Source: Bacillota bacterium
GTDB lineage: Bacteria; Bacillota; Clostridia; Oscillospirales; Ruminococcaceae
NCBI GenBank assembly: GCA_023391005.1
Contig: JAEWBS010000134.1
Span: forward strand, 1-64,000
Length of the DNA: 64,000 nucleotides
Direction: 5' to 3'
Below the pieces are notes generated by a model. It was not told the origin of the DNA, searched no databases, and worked only from the letters and a program-made list of their open reading frames with translations. A program made the translations under genes and the position numbers. Below, one piece after another: positions 54,341 through 62,795 of this stretch (its first letter is position 1; every line of letters starts with the position of its first letter).

Positions 54341-54598
54341 TTATTCGCTATACTCAACTAGACCGCAATCACAATTTATGATTTGGCCATGGCATCGAGG
54401 GCATACTTCCCAATCACAATTATCCAGATGATGCTCTCCTTGTTTTGCACAACAGTCATTACAATATTGCCATTGATCAATTTGATCAGATGTATTCCCT
54501 CTACTGCTCTTTAGGAATATTTCAGCTTCTGATCCAAATTTAATTCTTTTATACTTTTGACCATCTTCATATAACACGTACTCTAGTGTTCTATTATT
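54341..54598 (-). pseudogene. C-terminal fragment of a small Cys/His-rich protein
   Basis: The minus frame ending at 54341 gives about 85 plausible residues: YVLYEDGQKYKRIKFGSEAE, then a metal-binding tail with CNDCCAKQGEHHLDNCDWEV and CPRCHGQIINCDC, which is the pattern of small zinc-binding hypothetical proteins in Bacillota. Upstream of 54599 the same frame continues only through antisense of an inserted TIGR03943 fragment, so the true 5' end and promoter are lost. Confidence 0.55.
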
Positions 54599-55091
54599 CT
54601 CCAGCACCCCGGCTGAGGGCTCGTCAGAAGATAATATCCAAAACCTCGCTCCTGCGGAACCCCCTTCTGCTGATGTCGATGGCGATCCGACGTCAATAGA
54701 TTCAGCCGATTCCACCCTGCCCGATGCGTAGCGCGATACACAGGGTGAGGCCTTTTCAATGGCCGCACTATATGTGTGAATATGGAGAAATATGAAGGAT
54801 ATACAATTGTTATGACGGGGCCGTATGCAAAGCCCCTCAATATATGGAGGAGGATGAATTTGTTCCAAGCCGTATGATGATATCCTGCTGTGCAGCCGAT
54901 TTTGCAACCGCCGGGTTATTATGTAAATATGATAACGCCCCTAACTGCAAAACGATTCATGGGTAACGGTTGAAGGAACGCTCTTTATCAGGGGATATGA
55001 ATATTATGAGCCAAAATATTATGATCCGCAGATTCGTATCACAAATATAACGCCCGCCGAAGCGGTGGAGGGTTATATCTATCCGTATTAA
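54599..55091 (+). pseudogene. Decayed 3' copy of the TIGR03943 gene
   Basis: About 490 bases closely match 26074-26664, the 3' part of the intact TIGR03943 gene, and end at the corresponding stop codon. The copy has small insertions and deletions (for example one base extra at the EDIQN codons and a deletion of about 90 bases after AATGGCCGCA), an in-frame TAG at 54729, and no start. Match starts abruptly at CTCCAG(C/T)(A/G)CCCCGGCTGAG. It is a partial duplication joined to another gene fragment. Confidence 0.85.
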
Positions 55092-55492
55092 GAGATTCCA
55101 ATATTGGCATAACCTGAAAGCAGAAAGGCAAATTTCATGCACTTTTTATCATTAGAAAGAATGCTTGTTGCACTATAAATACTACCATTAAAATATGGTT
55201 CAATTAAATTATAAGGATGGTACCCAATACGATGAGCCAATAATGCAATATAACGAAAGTTGCTTTGCATTACAATTAGGCCAATAATTGACTTATCTGT
55301 TCGCCCTGCTGAATGGGTAGATAAAAGGCGGCAATCCCTAAAAGGATTAGCCGCCTGCTCCTATTCTACGCGGGGAAGCACTTTGGGGATTTTCCCAATT
55401 AGTAAAAGGTACACAGAGCTATCAATGGTGGTGTTGTAAGCACCGTTGATTTTGACTGTTGATTGGCACATCTGTCTCACTGTTAGAAGTAG
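55092..55492 (-). terminator. Gap with the MATE terminator
   Basis: The only clear feature in these 400 bases is a hairpin at 55326-55356 (AGGCGGC-AATCC-CTAAAA-GGATT-A-GCCGCCT). On the minus strand it is followed by TTTTATC, so it terminates the MATE gene that ends at 55493. No gene is seen in the rest. Confidence 0.6.
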
Positions 55493-56830
55493 TCATAAAC
55501 GTTCTTTGCATTTGCCCTTTTTCCAAAATATACGGATTAAATATAATATCAGCAGTACCCCCCAGGAAAAGGCTTCTGCATACGCGATAATCATGTTCCC
55601 ACAAAATGCAGCGAACGCGTAGGATACAGCGATACGAAACACTAATGATATAATCCCTGTAACACTGGAATAGATTACGTCGCCAAGCCCTTCCAGATAC
55701 CCCCGTATTGCGTTTGCAAGGCCATAGACTAAATAGAAGCCGGCTATTCGTTGAAAGAAGTTGCGTCCTATTTTAACAGCTTCCGCCCCGGCCCCAAATA
55801 AAGCGATTAAATGCCCTCCTGTCGGTACGACTAACATGGTTAGTGATAGAGATACTACCACCATAATGGCTGTACCAACAACAAAAATTTTTTTAGCTCT
55901 TTTCTCTTCTCTAGCGCCATGACTTTGTGCAACGATTGTGGAAATCCCGGAGCCTAAATTAATAATGGGAAGCAGGGCTATTGAATCCACGCGGTATGCT
56001 GTAGTAATGGCGGCTACAGTTTGTGTGCCAAACCCATTCATAAAATTTTGTAGTAACAGGCTTCCAGAGGCACTGACACTGGACTGAATCATTGGAGGAA
56101 ATCCAAAGCGTATACCCTGAGCTATGACCCGTCGGTTTAATATCTCCTTGTTCAAACGGAAGCGTAGAATTGAATGCTTTTTAATGGCATATATGATAAT
56201 GAACACGGCCATGGCCGCCTGTGAAAGAATGGTTGCGATAGCCGCTCCGCCAACACCCCAACGCAATAAGACGACAAACACAATATCAAGCATCACATTT
56301 ATAACAGAGGAAATCAGAATTGCAAGGAATGGCGCACGACTATCCCCAATTCCGCGGAGCGCGGCGGAATAAACATTATATACGGCAAGAAAAGGAACCC
56401 CTAAAAATATAATCTGCAAATAATCCCCTGCTAATTGCACCGTATCCTGTGTAGTATGGAGAAGATGAAGTATAGGGAAAGTTATTATAATCCCTACTAT
56501 TGAAAGCATTGCAAAAAGGATCCCCAGAATCACGGAAAAGGTTGATAGTATTTTGGGAATATAATCAGTCTCACCACTACCAAATTTTTGCCCAAATAGA
56601 ATAGAGAGGCCCAATGTAAAACCATTGATCGCCATGAGGTAGAAGTTAATGACCGTACCGGTTGCACCGATTGCCGCTAATGCCAGTTCGCCTTCTATGT
56701 TCCCTACAATAAAAGCATCTACCCAATTATAAAGTTGCTGCAATATACCGCTGAAGATAAGTGGCAAACTAAACTTTATCAATGTATACGCAATACTTTT
56801 GAAATTATCTTGTTCTCTATATTCAACCAT
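55493..56830 (-). CDS. MATE-family efflux transporter behind an attenuator
   Basis: 445 residues, 12 helices, two MatE halves (start region SLPLIFSGILQQLYNWVDAF; second half SSVSASGSLLLQNFMNGFGT). Similar in type to the pump at 42694 but not a close paralogue. AGAAAGGAATAAAT precedes the ATG. Transcription starts from a good promoter 80 bases upstream and must pass an intrinsic terminator that ends only 17 bases before the start codon, so expression is probably switched on by an inducer or by translation/ribosome stress. Confidence 0.92.
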   Translation of the reverse strand: MVEYREQDNFKSIAYTLIKFSLPLIFSGILQQLYNWVDAFIVGNIEGELALAAIGATGTVINFYLMAINGFTLGLSILFGQKFGSGETDYIPKILSTFSVILGILFAMLSIVGIIITFPILHLLHTTQDTVQLAGDYLQIIFLGVPFLAVYNVYSAALRGIGDSRAPFLAILISSVINVMLDIVFVVLLRWGVGGAAIATILSQAAMAVFIIIYAIKKHSILRFRLNKEILNRRVIAQGIRFGFPPMIQSSVSASGSLLLQNFMNGFGTQTVAAITTAYRVDSIALLPIINLGSGISTIVAQSHGAREEKRAKKIFVVGTAIMVVVSLSLTMLVVPTGGHLIALFGAGAEAVKIGRNFFQRIAGFYLVYGLANAIRGYLEGLGDVIYSSVTGIISLVFRIAVSYAFAAFCGNMIIAYAEAFSWGVLLILYLIRIFWKKGKCKERL

Positions 56831-56846
56831 ATATTTATTCCTTTCT

Positions 56847-56882
56847 AAAAAAAACCGTATGCAAGTCAGCCTTGCATACGGT
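56847..56882 (-). promoter_or_regulatory. Transcription attenuator upstream of the MATE gene
   Basis: 12-bp perfect stem ACCGTATGCAAG/CTTGCATACGGT with 5-base loop, followed on the minus strand by eight T residues, all between the promoter and the start codon of the pump gene. A smaller hairpin (GGTG-AG-CACC) lies directly before it in the leader. Confidence 0.75.
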
Positions 56883-56916
56883 AGGTGCTCACCCGATAAA
56901 TTAATTTATGATAGTT

Positions 56917-56945
56917 ATTGTAGCAAATTCAAACAGAAAGTTCAA
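56917..56945 (-). promoter_or_regulatory. Promoter of the MATE gene
   Basis: On the minus strand TTGAAC (56940-56945), 17 bases, TACAAT (56917-56922). Confidence 0.7.
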
Positions 56946-57394
56946 GAAACGAATAGCGTATAGTGTAAATACCTTGAATTTTTTGTCGCTTACCCCCTTT
57001 CGGTCTTATAGGATGCATGAACTGCATGGCAAAGCTGTACTACACCACACATTATTTTCATAAAAACGGCATTTGTTCTACGTTTTTACTCAGAACACAA
57101 ATTCCCCTTAATGAATATCCCCCTTATTCGATATGTATATTAGCTATCTTTTTAAGATAGCTTTGAACTATTATTTCAAATCGTTACCGCTGAAAAGCTT
57201 GATCCGCTTTGGGTCGGGCGTTCTGAACTGCCCAAATTTATGATTTTCAATATCTGAAATTCCATCACAAACCTCTTTTTGTGAGATAAAAAGCAGAGCC
57301 GTTTCCGGCCCTGCCAAGCGATAAGTACGTGTTGTACATGTTATGCAGATTTTCTAAGTTGGTGGTGTAAGCGTTCAAATCCCTCAGACTGGCT
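56946..57394. other. Intergenic stretch without a recognised gene
   Basis: No protein or RNA gene could be supported here. There is an imperfect inverted repeat TTTGTTCTACG...CAGAACACAAA near 57072-57102 and a G+C-rich hairpin GCAGAGCCG/CGGCCCTGC near 57292-57316. The repeat copy 2 follows. Confidence 0.3.
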
Positions 57395-57556
57395 AAAACA
57401 CCCCCGATGACATACACGAAAACGATGTTCTTTTTTATCGCCTTTTTCAGGTTAAAAAGACCCCAGAAATGGCGTATGTCCTACGTTTTTCACGTAGAAC
57501 ATACATTTACCGCATAAAATATGTGTTTTTATGCGGTAAATGTATATCATGGAGCG
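57395..57556. repeat. Two-hairpin dispersed repeat, copy 2
   Basis: Matches copy 1 at 13430-13602. First hairpin GTATGTCCTACGT/ACGTAGAACATAC at 57474-57504 (one C-A mismatch on this strand, G-T on the other); second hairpin TTTACCGCATAAAA/TTTTATGCGGTAAA at 57506-57541 is a perfect 14-bp stem. Between the copies the two hairpins are perfect alternately. About 200 bases after it up to the M20 gene hold nothing recognised. Confidence 0.7.
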
Positions 57557-57760
57557 CTTAGGGGGTGAATTTAAACAATTATTCATTGATTAAACACCAT
57601 GCGAAGCGCCATTCTTCCGGCGAAGGAATATCCCTATCAACAATGCGCAATGGAGGGCGATCATGATTAAAACTATTCAATGGGCAGAATCTTCTCATCC
57701 AGAGAGCGCTTACGATGTCTTAACATTATCGAAAGACCTCTTTTGAAAATTAAACATAAA

Positions 57761-58942
57761 TCAGCCTTCAAAATGGTGATGCAACCAATTTGCAGCGCAA
57801 GTTGCCATCATTGCGGCGCCAAAAGAAAGCACATCCTCGTTGAACACCACCTTGGGATTATGTGAACCGCCCTGATGGTAGATAGATTCCACGCCACCGG
57901 CTCCAACGCCGAAAAATACCGCTGGAATCCTCTGGGTTACTTCTGCAAAATCTTCAGAGCCCATCTGCTTTTTGAGCATGATCAGATTATCCGTAATCTC
58001 TCCCACATATCCGACCAGCTCCTCAACCAGTTGCGCGTTGTTGTGGAGCGGGGCAACGCCAACGTTGAAACTGACCGTGCAGCTCCCGCGGAACGCCTTG
58101 GCCACGCCCTCGCAGATTTCGATAACACGGCGTTTTGCAAGCGTGCGGTTTTCGTTGGAGAACGCGCGGATACTGCCCGTCATCTCCACGGTTTCTGGGA
58201 ATGCATTGTGCAGCTCACCCCCGTGAATCGTACAAATCGTCAATACGATTGGGTCCTGCGGGTCAACTTCACGGGCATTAATCTCCTGTAAGGCAAGAAT
58301 AAGATGCGCCGCGATATTCAGCGGATCGACAGCGTTCTGGGGAATCGCCCCATGCCCGGCCTTGCCCGTAACAGTAATATGTAGGTGATCAGACGAAGCC
58401 AGCGTGGGCCCCGCACGCCATGCAACGGTGCCGACATGCATATCCCCTGAGAAAACATGCATCGCCATACCGGCGTCTACATGCGGATTTTCAAGGATGC
58501 CCGATTCTATCATCGCTTTGGCGCCGAGCAGTTTTTCTTCACCGGGCTGAAACATCAGCTTTACGGTCCCACATAATTGATCCTCCTGTTCCTTTAGCAG
58601 TCGCGCAGCGCCCAGTAGCCAAGTCGTATGCAGGTCGTGCCCACAGGTATGTGCGCTGTCCCGCTGAGATGCAAAGTCAAGCCCGCTCTGTTCGCGCATG
58701 TTCAGCGCATCCATATCTGCACGGATTAGAAAAACCGGACCACCCTTTTTGCCCCCGATACATGCGGTAACGCCGTTTTCAGCGACACGATGCGCTTTAA
58801 TTCCCAGCTTTTCCAGCTCGGAAATAACATAGGCACTCGTCTGAGGCAAATCCATGGACAGCTCTGGAATCTGATGAATATGGCGGCGAATCACAATAAA
58901 ATCCTGTTTTAGTTCCTGTGCACGTTCTAAAAATGAATTCAT
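57761..58942 (-). CDS. M20-family amidohydrolase (aminoacylase/hippurate hydrolase type)
   Basis: 393 residues with the M20D layout: IRADMDALNMREQSG, the metal Cys/His pair HTCGHDLHTTWLLG, FQPGEEKLLGAKAMIESG with catalytic Glu, the dimerisation domain, and a late MGSEDFAE ligand. Enzymes of this group cleave N-acyl or aminobenzoyl amino acids. TAGGAGAT precedes the ATG. The gene has its own minus-strand sigma-54 promoter and is divergent from the activator at 59145, which also faces a C-S lyase and an AbgT transporter. Confidence 0.9.
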   Translation of the reverse strand: MNSFLERAQELKQDFIVIRRHIHQIPELSMDLPQTSAYVISELEKLGIKAHRVAENGVTACIGGKKGGPVFLIRADMDALNMREQSGLDFASQRDSAHTCGHDLHTTWLLGAARLLKEQEDQLCGTVKLMFQPGEEKLLGAKAMIESGILENPHVDAGMAMHVFSGDMHVGTVAWRAGPTLASSDHLHITVTGKAGHGAIPQNAVDPLNIAAHLILALQEINAREVDPQDPIVLTICTIHGGELHNAFPETVEMTGSIRAFSNENRTLAKRRVIEICEGVAKAFRGSCTVSFNVGVAPLHNNAQLVEELVGYVGEITDNLIMLKKQMGSEDFAEVTQRIPAVFFGVGAGGVESIYHQGGSHNPKVVFNEDVLSFGAAMMATCAANWLHHHFEG

Positions 58943-58993
58943 TTATACGATCTCCTATCTTTAAAAGTAATTAGTCCCTGTATTCAAATGATA

Positions 58994-59010
58994 AGCAATT
59001 TTTATGCCAA
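58994..59010 (-). promoter_or_regulatory. Sigma-54 promoter of the M20 gene
   Basis: On the minus strand TTGGCATAAAAATTGCT: GG and GC doublets exactly ten bases apart, as required for sigma-54 (-24/-12). It lies about 50 bases before the start codon. Confidence 0.75.
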
Positions 59011-59144
59011 GTTCAGCTTATCCGTCTTTTTCCCAGATGGATGGCGTTTTTGAACAAAGCAGGATTTTTTCCTTAAATGGTGTTGACAATAGTAGACCTT
59101 TCGTGTTACGAATTGGTTAAATTGGTTATGAAAAGGTGATTTAA

Positions 59145-61259
59145 TTGGCTAAGAAAATTGCGGTTATCACATGGGACGCGGAATCCGTCTACCTTTACGC
59201 CCATCAGGTAAAAGACTTTTTTGGCAATCTGGCAGACGTTTTTACCTACAATGTGCAGGATGGCTCGGCTAACCATATCGAAAAAGCCGACCTTTATCTG
59301 GTTTCAACCTGTGCCTTTCAAGGAGAAAGTGTCCATGAATATCTGCCGCTGGGTGGAGAAATCGTCATCACACAGGTTACCATCGCCAAGGAGGCGCTTT
59401 ATAGACTGTTAGCGATACCGCGCGGCACACGTGCGATGATGGTCAACATTAACCCGCGTATGGTTACCGAAACAATGGCCTTTCTCAATCAGGTTGGCGT
59501 TAATCATGTCGAATTTCATCCGTATTACCCCGGTATGCCCGCACCGCCGATTCTTGAGATTGCCGTTACACCCGGTGAGAGCCGTTATGTGCCTACCTAT
59601 GTCAAGCAAGTCATCGACATCGGATCGCGCGTGCTTTCCGCGGAAACAATCGCAGAAATGGCGTTTAAGCTGAAATGCGAAGACGTTTTGCAGCAGCCGA
59701 CTTTTAAAAAATATGTCTCAACGATCGTCAATAACCAATACGCCGTCCAGTGCCTGTGCAACCGCGCCATCCAGACGGAGGGTATGTATGAGCTGCTACA
59801 AAGCGTTCTGGATGCGGGCGTCATCGGCGTTGATGCCGACGGCTTAATTTTCACCTTTAACGATAAAGCGCAGGCGATTACGGGAATCAATCAGGAAGAG
59901 GCCATCAACCATATTGCACGCGAGGTTGTTCCATTTCTGCCGTTCGACGAATGCTTCAGAGAACGTGCCGCTATAAGATCGCGGCTTGTCAAATCTGGCG
60001 ACGTTGATATCAACTTAACCATCACGCCGGTTATTCGGCGCGGCAATATGCTTGGCGCGTTCGCAATCGTCCAGCGTTTTAACGACGAGGAACGCAAACA
60101 GCACAAGCTGCGCATGCAGTTACTAAACAAAGGCCACGAAACGAAATACACCTTTGACAGTATCCTTGGCGAAAGCCCCTGCATCCGCAACGTCAAGGAG
60201 ATTGCACGCAGAATGTCTGACAGCAACGCCTCTGTGCTCATCACCGGTGAAAGCGGCACCGGCAAAGAGCTGTTTGCGCATGCCATCCATGCAGCCTCTC
60301 CCCGCAGCGAATATCCGTTTGTAGCTATAAACTGCGCCGCGATACCCGATACCTTATTGGAAAGCGAGCTGTTCGGGTATGAGAACGGCGCTTTTACCGG
60401 CGCAAAAAAAGGCGGCAAGATAGGCTTTTTCGAGTTTGCGCACAAAGGCACGCTGTTTCTGGACGAAATTGAGGGCATGAGCCCGTTGTTACAGGTTAAG
60501 CTACTGCGCGTCATTCAGGAACAGGAGGTCGTCCGCGTCGGCGGACATCGCGTCATTCACGTGGATGTGCGCATCATCGCGGCGACAAACGAACAGCTTG
60601 CGGAAATGGTGCAGCGCGGGGAATTTCGCAAAGACCTTTATTACAGGCTGGGCGTTCTGCCGGTCGAGCTTCCCCCTTTACGTGAACGCGGCAGCGATAT
60701 CCTGCTGCTAATGGAACATATGAAGCGGCATGTCGGCGCCGACTTCCAGCTTTCCAAGCCGGCGGAGCAGATTTTGCTGCACCACTGCTGGGACGGTAAT
60801 ATCCGTGAACTGCGCAACTGTGCGGAATATCTGGCCTATATCGGTAAAAAAATGATTCTGCCGGCCGATTTGCCTTCCACCATTTACAAGACGCCGGCAG
60901 TTGTGCCGTCCGTATCTTCCGCTGGAGAAGTACAAGCCCCAGCCATACCGGTGCAGGCCGACTCCTCTGTGATGCAAAGCCTGAAAAAGGCGGCCGGCAA
61001 CCATGTGGCCGCTTTCTTATTCGTGCTGCAAACTATGGCCAATGCGCAGTGCAAAGGGGTCGCCTGCGGACGAAAATCCATTGTACTGGAAGCAAAACAA
61101 AAAAATCAGCAGCTCAGTGAACAGGAGGTACGCACCATCTTTTCCACGCTGGAGCGTCTGGAGTTAATTGAAATACACAGAGGGCGCGGCGGGAGCCTCA
61201 TTACCCAAAAGGGAAAACAACTGGTGGAACTGGTCAATATGGTTGATTTAAATTTTTAA
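59145..61259 (+). CDS. Sigma-54-dependent activator with atypical C-terminal winged helix
   Basis: 704 residues from TTG 59145 (AAAAGGTGA upstream). Residues 1-190: receptor domain of the PrpR-N/Rossmann type. 210-310: PAS. 335-570: AAA+ with Walker A GESGTGKE (368-375), sigma-54-contacting GAFTGA (415-420) and Walker B LFLDEIEG (437-444). 615-704: instead of the usual Fis-type HTH there is a winged-helix-like domain (SLKKAAGNHVAAFLFVLQTM, QNQQLSEQEVR-like helix, and a wing RGRGGSLITQKG). It very probably activates the two sigma-54 promoters on both sides. Confidence 0.9.
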   Translation: MAKKIAVITWDAESVYLYAHQVKDFFGNLADVFTYNVQDGSANHIEKADLYLVSTCAFQGESVHEYLPLGGEIVITQVTIAKEALYRLLAIPRGTRAMMVNINPRMVTETMAFLNQVGVNHVEFHPYYPGMPAPPILEIAVTPGESRYVPTYVKQVIDIGSRVLSAETIAEMAFKLKCEDVLQQPTFKKYVSTIVNNQYAVQCLCNRAIQTEGMYELLQSVLDAGVIGVDADGLIFTFNDKAQAITGINQEEAINHIAREVVPFLPFDECFRERAAIRSRLVKSGDVDINLTITPVIRRGNMLGAFAIVQRFNDEERKQHKLRMQLLNKGHETKYTFDSILGESPCIRNVKEIARRMSDSNASVLITGESGTGKELFAHAIHAASPRSEYPFVAINCAAIPDTLLESELFGYENGAFTGAKKGGKIGFFEFAHKGTLFLDEIEGMSPLLQVKLLRVIQEQEVVRVGGHRVIHVDVRIIAATNEQLAEMVQRGEFRKDLYYRLGVLPVELPPLRERGSDILLLMEHMKRHVGADFQLSKPAEQILLHHCWDGNIRELRNCAEYLAYIGKKMILPADLPSTIYKTPAVVPSVSSAGEVQAPAIPVQADSSVMQSLKKAAGNHVAAFLFVLQTMANAQCKGVACGRKSIVLEAKQKNQQLSEQEVRTIFSTLERLELIEIHRGRGGSLITQKGKQLVELVNMVDLNF

Positions 61260-61319
61260 ATTGGTTCCATTAAAACAACCCAATAGCGAATTCCACAAAG
61301 TATCTATTTAAAAAACAGC

Positions 61320-61349
61320 AAAAGCACAAAACTATATTTTGTGCTTTTT
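61320..61349 (+). terminator. Terminator of the sigma-54 activator gene
   Basis: 12-bp stem AAAAGCACAAAA/TTTTGTGCTTTT with loop CTATA, followed by TATTGTTTT. Confidence 0.8.
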
Positions 61350-61389
61350 ATTGTTTTCTATTTGATGAATTTTCCCATAAACAATAAGA

Positions 61390-61403
61390 CTGTTGTAAAA
61401 CAG
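61390..61403. promoter_or_regulatory. Candidate upstream activator site
   Basis: CTGTT-GTAA-AACAG, an inverted repeat about 80 bases upstream of the sigma-54 promoter, in the usual distance range for an enhancer-binding activator. Confidence 0.35.
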
Positions 61404-61479
61404 CTTAAATTAGCGCATTTTTGAACATCCAGACAATAAAATGAATATTTCGTGTTCTGATCATTGTTTTTTAAAGAGT

Positions 61480-61495
61480 TGGCACGCGGATTGCA
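61480..61495 (+). promoter_or_regulatory. Sigma-54 promoter of the lyase/AbgT operon
   Basis: TGGCACGCGGATTGCA, a near-consensus -24/-12 element with ten bases between GG and GC, 63 bases before the start codon. Confidence 0.85.
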
Positions 61496-61557
61496 TATAT
61501 CATTATTGAGTGATGCGCCGGGTTCCAGCGCATGACAGTCACCGGAAGGAGAACATT

Positions 61558-62739
61558 ATGAAATACGATTTTAATGAGCCAATTGACAGGTCGAAAAACT
61601 TTTCGGCAAAGTACGACGAAATGGAACGACGGTTTGGGCGTGCGGATTTGATTCCGCTATGGATTGCAGATATGGATCTAAAAGCAGCGCAGCCCATTCT
61701 GGAAGCGATTGACGCCAGAAACCGGCAGGGCATTTTCGGATATACCTCCCGTCCGGATTCTTATTTTGAGTCGATCTGCGACTGGCAGAAGCGTCGCAAC
61801 AGTTGGGAAATTGACAAAAATCTTGTTAGCTTTGGTCTGGGGGTCGTTCCGGTTCTTTGCACCATCGTGCGCGAATTCAGCAAGCCTGACGACAAGATCC
61901 TTTTTTTGACGCCTGTCTATTCCGAGTTTTATGATTCGGTGGAAAACTGGGGCCGCAAACCGCTTACTGTCCAGCTGGACGAAAAAGACGGCTACTACAC
62001 AATGGATATCGCCAAGTTTGAAGCAGCTCTAAAACAAAAACCCGCCCTGTTTATCCTGTGTAACCCGCATAATCCGGTGGGCCGTTCCTGGAGCCGTGAT
62101 GAGCTCCGACAAATGGGGGCGCTTTGCGTCAGGTATGGGGTAAAGATCATCTCTGATGAAATCCACGCTGATCTAATGCTCTTTGGCAGCGAATACACGC
62201 CAATGGCAACTGTCTCCAAGGAGGTTGCCGACATGACGATCTCCTGCATTTCCGCAACAAAGACGTTTAATCTGGCGGGCCTGCAAGCCTCCACAACGGT
62301 CTTTCCAAATATGCAGATGAAGGAACAGTTTGATTCCTTTTGGCACCGCATGGATGTACACCGCAACAACTGCTTTAGTCTTGTAGCCGTTGAAGCGGCT
62401 TTCCGCTACGGTGCGGAATGGCTGGAACAACTGCTCGCACATCTGGAAAGTAATGTGCTGTACGTTGAAAAGTATCTTCTGGAAAATATCCCCGAGATTC
62501 ATTTCCGCAGACCGGAATGCACCTATCTGCTTTGGCTGAACTGCAAAGATCTTGATCTTAAGGGCGACGCGTTGCCGCAGTTTTTTATCAATGAAGCGCA
62601 TCTGGCGTTAAACGACGGCCGCTCCTTCGGCGACGGCGGCGCAGGCTATATGCGCATGAACATCGCCTGCCCGAGATGCACGCTTGAAAAAGCCATGGAG
62701 CAGTTGAAGGCTGCTGTGGATAAGCGGTTTGCACGCTGA
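61558..62739 (+). CDS. PatB/MalY-type PLP-dependent C-S beta-lyase
   Basis: 393 residues from ATG 61558 (GGAAGGAGAA upstream; an in-frame ATG at 61510 is too close to the promoter). Aminotransferase fold type I of the PatB/MalY/CBL group: MKYDFNEPIDRSKNFSAKYD at the start, IADMDLKAAQPI, CNPHNPVGRSWSRDEL, SDEIHADLML, and the PLP lysine in ISATKTFNLAGLQAS. Such enzymes split cystathionine or other cysteine S-conjugates into thiol, pyruvate and ammonia. It is cotranscribed with the AbgT gene under sigma-54 control. Confidence 0.9.
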   Translation: MKYDFNEPIDRSKNFSAKYDEMERRFGRADLIPLWIADMDLKAAQPILEAIDARNRQGIFGYTSRPDSYFESICDWQKRRNSWEIDKNLVSFGLGVVPVLCTIVREFSKPDDKILFLTPVYSEFYDSVENWGRKPLTVQLDEKDGYYTMDIAKFEAALKQKPALFILCNPHNPVGRSWSRDELRQMGALCVRYGVKIISDEIHADLMLFGSEYTPMATVSKEVADMTISCISATKTFNLAGLQASTTVFPNMQMKEQFDSFWHRMDVHRNNCFSLVAVEAAFRYGAEWLEQLLAHLESNVLYVEKYLLENIPEIHFRRPECTYLLWLNCKDLDLKGDALPQFFINEAHLALNDGRSFGDGGAGYMRMNIACPRCTLEKAMEQLKAAVDKRFAR

Positions 62740-62795
62740 AGCGCTGTAAAAAAGATTCAATAGCATTGGCTAAGAATATATGAGGAGGTATATGT

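Noticed and set aside
57680..57865. Small plus-strand frame next to the M20 gene
   Set aside because: Overlaps the 3' end of the M20 gene in antisense and has no domain or start context.
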